A DNA stretch of 55,000 nucleotides, taken from positions 1 through 55,000 of the forward strand of contig JAHBMJ010005847.1 of the NCBI GenBank assembly GCA_018398765.1, written 5' to 3'. Numbering within the stretch: position 1 is the first letter of the stretch; every line of letters starts with the position of its first letter. A program made the position numbers and the translations under genes. Below, piece by piece: positions 44,495-55,000 of this stretch. Below the pieces are notes generated by a model, which was not told where the DNA came from, searched no databases, and saw only the letters and a list, made by a program, of their open reading frames with translations. This DNA comes from Chromera velia (taxonomy: Eukaryota > Sar > Chromeraceae).

Positions 44495-46530
44495 CTTTCA
44501 CTGTTTTAATTCATGGTTTGCTGATGGACGGCCGTGTGCGCTCTCAAGTTGCATGAGCTTGACGTCAGGCAGCTAGGTTTCAGACAAGGGGTGGGAACAA
44601 GGAAAGGGGTAGGCACGCTTATCTCTGCCATTCTCTCCTCTAAAAAGAAAAAGAAAGCTCTGCTGGCAGGCTTTGTTGATTTTTCCAAAGCTTTCGACAC
44701 TGTGCTGAGAGGTAAGCTAATTCAGAAACTGAGAAGAGAAGGTGTGTGTGAGGCAGATGTGTGTATGATATGTGAAATGTATAGGGAGGTCTGGAGAAAG
44801 GTAGACGGGAACTCTTTGCGTTTTTGGGAGAGCGCTAGGCTAAAGCAAGGTGATGCTCTCTCTTCCATTCTCTTTCTTATCTATATCAATGACCTTCCCC
44901 GTATGTGTTCAGTTAGCAAGAACGAGGAGGCCATAGACAGAGAAGCAGAGGGAGCAGGATGGTCAGACAGCAGAATGGGAGAGGGCAGCGTCGAGGAGCC
45001 TGAGAGAGAGCCCGAACCTGTCCTCCTTGACAACTGTATCTTAGGCAGTCTGGGGTATGCGGATGATCTCTGTTTCCTTGCTCATTCCGTCTCAGATCTA
45101 CAAAAGAAGTTCTCAGCCTTGGAAGGGTATTAGAAGGAATGGAGATTGACTGTGAACTTAAAGAAAACGAAATCTTGCGTCTGTCTGCCTTGGCTCTGGG
45201 GCAGTCTGTAGGTAGAGTCATGTATGGTGGGAGGGAAGTTGAATGGACATCCGAATACAAATATTATCTAGGGTATGTTTTCTTTGAAGGGGGGTGCTTG
45301 AACAAAACAATTGAGTCCCATATTGCTTCTGCTTTGCGGACTCTGGAAAGGGTAATTGGGTTGATTGCGAGTATGGGCCCACTCAGCATTGACGCGCAGG
45401 TAATAGTTTTTAGAGCCTGCTGGACCCCCGTAACGCTCTACTGCCTTGAATGTCTGCCAGTACGGGATGCAGACCTGCTCGCTCTTGATGCTTTGCAGCT
45501 TTGGTTTGCCCGTTGGTGTGGTTATTTGTCTGCTCACAGCCTCCACCTGCCCTCTCTTTACATCCTTGGTCTTCTTCCCTGTAAAGCCCTTCTCTGCTCC
45601 CGCATGGCTAACTGGTGGCACTCTCTTTCCATCACAACACACACTATTCCTGCAGCCATGTTACGTGCCTGGAAGAATAATTGCTGCCAACAATTCACAA
45701 GATCTATAGACAGGCTGCTTCGTTGGGCTGATTTGATTTCTGTCCACTCGCTGAGAGTTGAGCCCGATCTGTCTTCGCAACGCGGGCAGAATAGTCGTAG
45801 GGCACAAAGCACCAGCTCACTTTTCTTTAAGAGCAAGGTGAGACAGACAGTTGCAAAGGAATGTATGAAGGCTTCTGAGGATGATGGGCAATCTTCCTCT
45901 CACTTTCCCCTCCTTGCTAGACTCACCCCTCTGCAGCGCGACTTCCCGTCCTCCCGCGATATGTTTGTCTTCCTCCTGTGCAGCAAGTCATCCTCCGGTG
46001 TTCTTTCTGTCTCTGCCCTTCCCCGTTCTGCCCTGTCAGTTACGGATGGCTCGATCTTTTCTTTTTTACGCATGCTGACATATAACCCAATGAGCGGGCA
46101 AGGTGGGCTGCCTGTTGGTTGCTCTAATAGAAAGCTGTGCACCTATGAAGCCTGCTGCCGGTGTATAGATAATTTTTATTCGTCGGCTCTCTGTCTGCCT
46201 CCAATAGACTGCCAAACAAGGCTTTTTACAGTGGTTGGCATTAATTCAATCAGACTGTTTCACTCGTTGTGACTCACCCTTTGCATCCACCCCCTTTTCT
46301 GATCTCGGGGTTCGTAAATGCATCACATCGCTCTTGCGCTCTCAACCCTCTCTCCTCTTTATGGTTTTTCACCATATTGTAGTAAATGATTGATTAGATT
46401 AAGTTCAAATAACTGTCGTCCACTTAGCTTGCAGCTGGCATAATTGAACAGACCCATGCATGTATACGCCGCCCGGGAGTTCTAACTCCACCTAGGGTTT
46501 GACATCAATCAATTAATCAATCAATCAAAT
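44495..46530 (+). mobile_element. 5'-truncated non-LTR retrotransposon (LINE)
   Basis: Carries a reverse transcriptase gene (44520-46272) without the upstream endonuclease part, and ends in a short TCAA/ATCAATC repeat tail at 46508-46528, the usual shape of a 5'-truncated LINE copy. The MITE lies directly at its 5' side. No target duplication was confirmed. Confidence 0.75.
44520..46272 (+). pseudogene. LINE reverse transcriptase, broken
   Basis: RT motifs in order: QLGFRQGVGT, VDFSKAFDTV (motif A Asp), LKQGDALSSILFLIYINDL (motif B) and LGYADDLCFLAHS (motif C, YADD). An acidic insert of about 40 residues (EEPEREPEPV) separates motifs B and C. A TAG stop at 45132-45134 and a frameshift follow, after which the thumb/connection region resumes (EYKYYLGYVFFEG, 45250 onward) and runs to TGA at 46272. 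Catalytic residues are kept, but the protein is interrupted. Confidence 0.85.
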
Positions 46531-47520
46531 CATTTTTTAAATAGAGCATTTTACACTAGATTTTATATTTTTAATCATACAGATGATTAAGTGAAATTTG
46601 AGATGACGCATACGTGGCGTCAGTATGTGTGCATATCCGGCCGTGTCAGGCATGCAAAGGTATCGCGCGCCATATGAGAGTAATTCGCGTATATCGTGTG
46701 CATAAATAATTCTGTTCATACTTCCATGTATGCAGAAATCCATGCAGAGTGAATTCAAATAATATAAAGACTAAAAGTTGAGCCAAACAGAGGCATGAAT
46801 GCAAATAGTGAACTGATCCATGAAGTCTCACTCCATCTGACGGAGCCAATAACCTTCTGATAATAAAATGGCCAGGGCGTGCCAAGGGACACAGTCCCTA
46901 TATTTCTACTGATTATAATTATAGGGCGATAAACCTGTATGAGGCCTAGTCTGAGGCCTTGTTTCTAATTATACACGCACTATAGTAGCTTTCAAACATA
47001 TCTATAAGGCAAGAAATAATCTACCGCGAGGTAGAAAAACAACAGGCTTAGCTTAATTTTAAATACAGTAGTTTTTCTTTTATTTTTCCCCGGCCCCCCC
47101 ACAAAACTTTAAAAAAGTATATGAAAGATCATTATGCACAAATTTAGATGCTTAAAGTTGCTATAACGGACCTTTCTAAAGAACTCTTCTTAAAAAAATC
47201 AACAAGTTCGAGAAATATCTCTCTACAATTTCTGGAAACCTAGCTGGAAACCCTTTATAATAAAAGATTTATACATATTTTATGTGACTGTTTCCAAATT
47301 AATTTAAAGTATCTTTAAATAAGTCACGGTCATGTTTTCGAAGTTTTTTAAAATTTACTCAAACTGTTTTCATACATTCTAGCATACCTTGCAGTGTTCC
47401 ATTATCCGAGTCATTCGGAGTATCACTTGGTGACGTTCGCGGGGTCAGTACATTTTTATAATTGTTTGATTTCCACCTTCAGACCTTTTGACGGCTAAGC
47501 TCTCGATCCCACGCTCTGAA
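46531..47520. other. Intergenic, AT-rich, nothing recognised
   Basis: Between the LINE tail and the 3' end of the DA1-like gene; no coding support. Confidence 0.35.
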
Positions 47521-49588
<2,068 letters not shown>

Positions 49589-50214
49589 CGCGTTTGGATA
49601 TTAATAACAGTGCACGTGTATATATGTATCGGTATAGAAGAATTACCGACAACGGAAAAACTTCAAGGAAAACTCAGGATTGGCGAAAGGCAGCCAGTTT
49701 CTGGTCAGGAGGCGAACGGCTTCCACCAGAGAAGAGGTTGTGCAGACCTATATATACAAGTTTCTGTTTGCCACGGAAACATTGATTCAAGTTATATATA
49801 TATGTCACTGCAGGTTATGATTGAACCGGGATCATTGAAACCACTGACCTTTTTTTTTTGCAGATCCTTTGTGTGCACTCGACCGAATATCCGGCTTTTC
49901 GTTGCATGTGTGGAAAAAGCGCATGCACGCGCGCGCGGTCCCGCGCGAGGCAGGTTTTCTGGTCGGGCCCCGGGCCGCGGCCGGATCAGCGAGTCTCTTG
50001 CATCCGACCTGAGAGAAGTTCTGAGAAGGGAGCCACGTGGGATGATGATATAGATAGATATGAGGGAAAAGAAGTGGTGTATGCGTCATGGAGTCCTTTT
50101 GACTCTTGTCTGCACACTGACAGGGAGAGAACGCTTTGAGCGACCAGTCACGTCTCCTTTTACTTGGTTTTGCTGTCTCCTGTACACGTCTCTGGAGTGA
50201 GCCAAAGTGACGCC
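49589..50214. other. Shared upstream region of two divergent genes
   Basis: 626 bp between the start codons of the DA1-like gene (minus) and the plastid-type gene (plus), so promoters for both are expected here. TA-rich words occur at 49617-49625 and 49795-49803; a GC-rich patch lies at 49920-49990. No defined promoter element can be assigned. Confidence 0.4.
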
Positions 50215-53200
50215 ATGTCGGTCTTCACAGCTTCGTTGTGTCTTTCCCTTCTCTATGGGGCTGCCGGAACTCTTCGTGGCACTGCCCCCAGCGCTTTTTT
50301 CTTTTCCTTCTGGCCCACACAGACCAAACAGGGACCCCGACGAGACGCCGCCGTCTCCAGTCTGATGGGCAAGAAGGGCGATGACGAGTTACTTGATCCC
50401 TTTGGGGGTTTCAGAATTGGGGGGGAGTTGAAGGGCTTTGACCCATTTGATCAAGAGCAGATCATGAAACAGGTGAAGAAGAAGAAGCCGAAACCTGTAG
50501 GAGGAAGATTCTCGAATTGGGACGGTACAGCCTCACTGGAGTACACTGGGAGGAAGGACCCTGACCCAGAGTGGTTGGCGTCAAATCCCGCGTTCCCGAC
50601 ATTGAAGGGGGATGAGCTGGAGAATAGGAGGAAGCAGTTGAGAGAAATGCAGAAGGATGAAGACTTCGATCCTGAGGACTTTATGGCCTCAGTGCAGGGC
50701 ATGGATGAAGAGTCTATGCTGGACGGGTTACCTGCTCCAACAAGGGGGGGACGCCCGGGGCAGGTGAGGGGAAGGCAACCGCCACGGAGGGGTGCGATGC
50801 CCCCCGCTCCGCCTCCCTGGGCACGTGAAGGGGCACCAACAGCCAGGTCAGAGGGGGGGGGGAAGACTCCAGGGAGAGCGCAGAACCTAGATTGGATGTC
50901 GATGGGAAATGGTTTGAAGCTGGACTTCGGGGGTGAGACGGGAGACGTGGAGGGTGTCTATACGGGAGCAAGTCCTACCCCGACGCCACCAGTAGCGAAG
51001 GGAGTTGGATTGGGTGGCGGCGCAGTGGCGCCGCCCACGTCTTCGGCTTCTTTTGCGTCGCCCTCGAGGGGTCCGACCACAGGGCCGATCACCCCGGATG
51101 ACCAAAAAAGAGAGCTGATGAAAAGAATGGGCCTTGCCGATCTAGAACCAGACGTACAGCGGCCGATGATTGTCGCTGGTATGGGAGATGAGAGTGATAT
51201 TTTGGAGATGGAAAAGAAGATTTTTGGTGCCACAGATGCTCTAAGTAGCAAGGAGGAGGAGGAGTCATTCACAACTGAGGAGGAGAAGAGACTGAGGGTA
51301 TCTATCATGTATGAAGAGCAGACGGGGAGGAAATACGATTTTGGATCAGAAGATCCCGTATATGTGCCTGCCGCTTCTTCTGAGCAGCCTGCGTTTGAAG
51401 CCGATGAAGATTTTGAAGCCTTGACAGACTCGGACGTACTTGGAAATATCGAAACTGCAGAGGCAGACTGGGAAGCGTTGGGGGAAAATGAGAGAGACAG
51501 TCAATTGAAAGAGGCAGAGGAGAAAATGGGGATGGACGGGGACTTACCCCTATCATCATTGTCGATTTCCCCAGAAGACGGGCCATCGCAAGACTTCACT
51601 CGCCTCTCTCAGGCCGTTCCTCTGACCTCCCACAAGACCCCCTCACCCCCTGCCGCAGAAACCCCCCACCACTCTTCTCCGACGAGCACTCATCAGAGCT
51701 CTTCCTCTTCCGATGTTGTGGTCGGAAATCGGAAGATGCCGAGTGGTGTTGCGGATTTATTTGAAGAGGAGGGAGAAATTGAGACGGAGAGGAGGCGCAG
51801 AGGGCAGTACAGCCCCACCCCGACAGTCTTCTCCCCCCCCCCCGCCATCTCCCAGGCTGCTCAAGATACGGAAGATGAGGAGATCGAGAGAGATCTGCAG
51901 AGAAGACAGGAGATGCAGCAGTGGGGTGGGAGATCAGAGGAGGCAGAGAGTGTGGCAGAGAAGTTGCGAATGCAGAATGCCGCCGCCATGCCTGGAGATC
52001 AGTCGGCGGCCGCTGCTTTCCTGGAAAAGAAGAGGAGAGAGAGAGAAGAAGCCTATGAAGCAGACAAGGCAAACGTCAGTCAGGGGGGAGGGGAGAATTC
52101 ACAACGAATGCACATTCAGAAAATTCGCGTACAGTCCTTTCTTTCCCATCCCATCTCTCTCTGCTCTCTCAATGACTTTCTCTCTGATCTGCAGATCAAA
52201 TTCAATGAGCCCGATGTCTGGGGAGACGACGCACGAGCAGAGGCGGCTGCTGAGGCGGCAGCAGAGAGTAGAGCGACTGCGGGTTTGACTGCAGAGCAGA
52301 AGATCTCGTACATCCAGGAGAAGAAGAAGCAGAGAAGACAGGAACTCATGGAGGAAATGGAAGAACTCGATCGGTCGGTCGGTCAGGTTAGAAAAGAGAT
52401 GGGAAAAACGCAATGAAGCAACAAAAGGAAAAGAACGAAAAGGGGCTGCATGAGATCTTCAGATTTGTGTGTCACTCTTCCTTCCTAGTTGTTTCTTCTC
52501 TCGTTTTTTTCGTCGTGTGCTTCCTGCGTCTTTGTGACCTTCGGGCTTCTTCAGAAGCATCACGGAAACATGAAGAGAAACGAAATGACACCCCTCTACC
52601 TGTCTTTCCGTCTCCCTTTCCGTCTCTCTGCCTCGCTGCCTGTCTACAGGTTTGCTGGAGTGACCCAAGAGGAACTGGAGGAGATGAGAGTGAAGAGGAT
52701 GCAGGAGTTGAGGAATAGAGGTTCCCGGAATCAGAGGCAGGCAGACCGTCTTGCCGTGGAGGCAGATGACTGGCTGGACGATAACGTGGCTGGGCCTACG
52801 TGGCTCAAGAGAATTTTGGGGTCTTCTGAGGGGGCAGAAGGAGAACAGGAGGGAGGGGGACAAGGGGAGAGCTCAGATGTGGCGTCAGTGGAGGCACCCG
52901 GAAATCCTGCGGACATTCCGGCACGATTGTCAGTATTTTTTTGTGTGTCCAGTACCGTAGGGCATATTTCTTTTGGGCCTTCCCTGCGGTCTCTTTTACA
53001 CGCAACCTCCAGACCACTCTTGTTTCTTCCAGATTTGGACAAACAGGCAGACCTCTGCAGAGCATCCAATAAAACTTCATGCTGCTGAATTGACAAACAA
53101 GACGCTTTCCTTCTCTCCTTTCTGTTGATTGCAGACGAAAAGTGAGAAGAACGGAGCAAAAAAATCCAGTGAGTGAAGCCAGAGAAGCAGATGCATGCAT

Positions 53201-53512
53201 TTTGTTCTATTTCTTGCCGTCCGTCTGCTTCTCAATTTTCTCTCCGTTGGCGTCTTTCGGCAATTTCCCCTTTTCAGGGACTCTTTCAGGCTATGCGCCT
53301 GACTTTCTTTCGCTGGTTGACTCTCCACCTGTTTACTCACGTCTGCAGTGGTTTCCTAAGCTCCTTTTTTTTTTCTTCAATGGAGTGGTCAACACTTTTT
53401 ACCGACGTTTTTTTTCCTGAACTGGCTGCCGCCCCAGCGTTTGCGTTTGCGTGTGCGTGTGCGTGCGTGCGTGCGTGCGTGTGTGTGTGTGTGTGAGTGT
53501 GTGTGTGTGTGT

Positions 53513-53560
<48 letters not shown>

Positions 53561-55000
53561 CGAGTGTCTCTGTGAGGTTGTGTGATACGAGCTCTCGAGA
53601 AGAGTGGCAAACAATTTCCCTGTTCTGTGCCTGCACCCCCTTTTGTGCTTCAGTGGACTTCGGTCGTTGCTCAGGAGAGAAACACGTTTGTGGCCATGGC
53701 GGCGAAACGAAAGGCAGAGGACGAGGCAGAGAGACGAAGACTTCGAAAAGCCCAACTGAAGAACGCGCTTATCGTCAGTTTGCTTGTTCACTTGTGAATT
53801 GTCATTCCGACGCAGGACGTGCAGTCCACCAGCGAGAGTGTCATGCATGACAGGAAACTCAACGAGGAATTTCTACCTCCTTCCTCTCCGCTCAATTCAT
53901 GTTTTGTTCTCTCTTTCTCTCCTGCAGTGGCATTGTGTCGTCTCTTCCTGTAGACCTCTCTCTCTATCACTCACAAACTCATGCACGAACGCACTTGCCC
54001 ATCCTTCTTTTTTTTCTCTCCCGCCCGCCCTGTGCAGATCGCTGGAGACTGCCCCGTGGCTCCCTTCCTCAGGGACCTGCTTGAGCGTGCAGGAATGGAG
54101 GTGAACATGCTCACAGGGAGGGAACCTGTGGCATACCAGCAACAGAGAAGTAAGTCGGGCAGAGGGGCAGGCAGTCAGGCTGTGTGGGAAAGTGACGGAC
54201 GCGTCGTCAGGAGCTTCACATGACATCTTTGGTGTGCGTCAAGAAAGTGCGAGCGACTTTTTGCAGGCTATCCTCTTTCCTTTTTTCTGTCTCAGTAATC
54301 ATCGATCCCCTTCATTTCCTGCTCCTTCATTATCTTTTCCTCCTTTTCCCTCTCTTTTCAGCTGCGAGTGGGAAGATGACTGCTCAGGGAAAACTGCAGA
54401 GCGCCGACGTCGTTTTCATCGTTCCCGACACGAACAAGGCAGTGGACACAGAGGGGGGTTTCCTTGGGGGGCTCTTTGGGGGAGGCAGCTCTTCGGATTT
54501 GAAAATCACAAAGGACAACCTCCAGATGTGGTCAGTCGGTCGGGCAGCGAGGGAGTGAAATCTGCATGGGAGATAGAGGGGTTTTGTAGGACTCTGGTTG
54601 CAGTGAGTTAATGGATACAATCCACCAGCCTCTCAGAGGGAACGGAATCGGTTCGAAGGCGAAACAGGCGATGAACAAATAAAGCCGTCAAGATTGGGCT
54701 TTGTGTGAAGGGAACAGAGCCACACCTGTTTTCTCTGCCCTCCCTGAGAAAGAGGACGACGCTCTGTTCCTGTATGCCGGTTTGGCGCGTAGGTTGTGAC
54801 ATTGGGGCTCCTCGTGGACCCTGTTGATATTTGACTGTTCTGATTGGTTTTCCTCTCTCATCTCCTCTTGTGGTAATGCAGGTTGAAGAAGCTTGGGAGG
54901 GTCAGACACGTTGTTCTGATGAGTCCTCTGGGTCTCGATCGGTCTGGAAGCAAGGGGATGAAGGGGATATTCGGAGGTCAGAAAAGAAAGGGAATGGGTG
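50215..55000 (+). CDS. Probable plastid-targeted protein: charged N-terminal region plus Rossmann-like domain (partial)
   Basis: Exons 50215-52074, 52195-52373, 52650-52928, 53135-53168, 53654-53773, 54038-54149, 54362-54530 and 54882 to the window end; all phases agree. The N terminus MSVFTASLCLSLLYGAAG is a signal peptide, followed by APSAFFFSF and a basic, Ser/Thr-containing stretch: the bipartite leader of secondary-plastid proteins. About 600 residues of low-complexity, acidic/Pro-rich sequence follow, with coiled-coil-type segments (EEKKKQRRQELMEEMEEL). From exon 5 a beta-alpha-beta start appears (NALI|IAGDCPVAPFLRDLLERAG then VNMLTG), then SADVVFIVPDT and RVRHVVLMSPLG, the order of an atypical SDR/NmrA-like NAD(P)-binding fold. 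The glycine motif is non-standard (AGDCPVAP), so dinucleotide binding is uncertain. Gene linkage across 52929-53653 rests on phase only; ATG 53696 could start a separate gene. Confidence 0.7.
53443..53562. repeat. (GT)n/(GCGT)n then GA microsatellite
   Basis: About 120 bp in the 53169-53653 intron of the plastid-type gene. Confidence 0.9.

Noticed and set aside
51596-52072. 158-codon minus-strand frame and others opposite the plastid-type gene
   Set aside because: Antisense shadows of a GC-rich coding exon.
53815-53930. AG-bounded segment starting GACGTGCAGTCC as an exon between 53773 and 54038
   Set aside because: Including it breaks the Rossmann start; direct joining of 53773 to 54038 gives a smooth beta strand (NALI|IAGD) in phase.

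Overview
The window is nuclear DNA of a complex eukaryotic alga, most likely a chromerid (photosynthetic alveolate, Chromera-like). I infer this from multi-exon genes with introns of about 80-600 bp, a protein that starts with a signal peptide followed by a transit-like stretch (the bipartite leader of a secondary plastid), a DA1-type LIM peptidase, large LRR and ankyrin proteins, heavy microsatellite content, and many degenerate transposons. No bacterial operon, tRNA, rRNA or CRISPR array was seen. The species is an inference and was not tested by any search.

Layout. 0.4-1.9 kb: a two-exon ankyrin-repeat gene with a myristoylation/palmitoylation-type N terminus. 2-34 kb: mostly transposon-derived. 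It holds (a) a long-TIR element (about 6.17-9.83 kb) carrying a decayed transposase-like gene and a divergently oriented, well-spliced second gene; (b) a hAT family, with a 2.44 kb copy at 31267-33704 (perfect 8-bp target duplication), an internally deleted 0.82 kb copy at 9894-10711 and a solo end near 20.5 kb; (c) a paired direct repeat with an initiator-Met-type primer-binding site (14.0-15.6 kb); (d) a TRIM-like 0.8 kb LTR element (18707-19507); (e) a complete but decayed Ty1/copia element (20812-28014, minus strand, 5-bp target duplication) into whose pol frame a 0.9 kb foldback transposon (23076-23973) has jumped. A small acidic exon at 16129-16242 is the only non-transposon coding evidence in the 10-34 kb part.

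34-55 kb is gene-rich: a minus-strand type I membrane protein of unknown family (34033-38311) with a 79-bp minisatellite in an intron; a plus-strand six-exon leucine-rich-repeat gene (39575-43551) with one frame break near its end; a TA-flanked MITE and a 5'-truncated LINE reverse transcriptase (44.2-46.5 kb); a minus-strand DA1-like LIM/zinc-peptidase gene (47521-49588); and, divergent from it, a plus-strand gene (50215 to beyond the window end) for a probably plastid-targeted protein with a charged N-terminal half and a Rossmann-like C-terminal half.

Exon structures were worked out by hand from reading phase and splice signals. A consistent by-product is that 15 of 19 introns in the host genes have C at position +3 of the 5' splice site (GTCAGT being the commonest form) instead of the usual purine. 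The genes show no obvious shared pathway; they are neighbours, not an operon.
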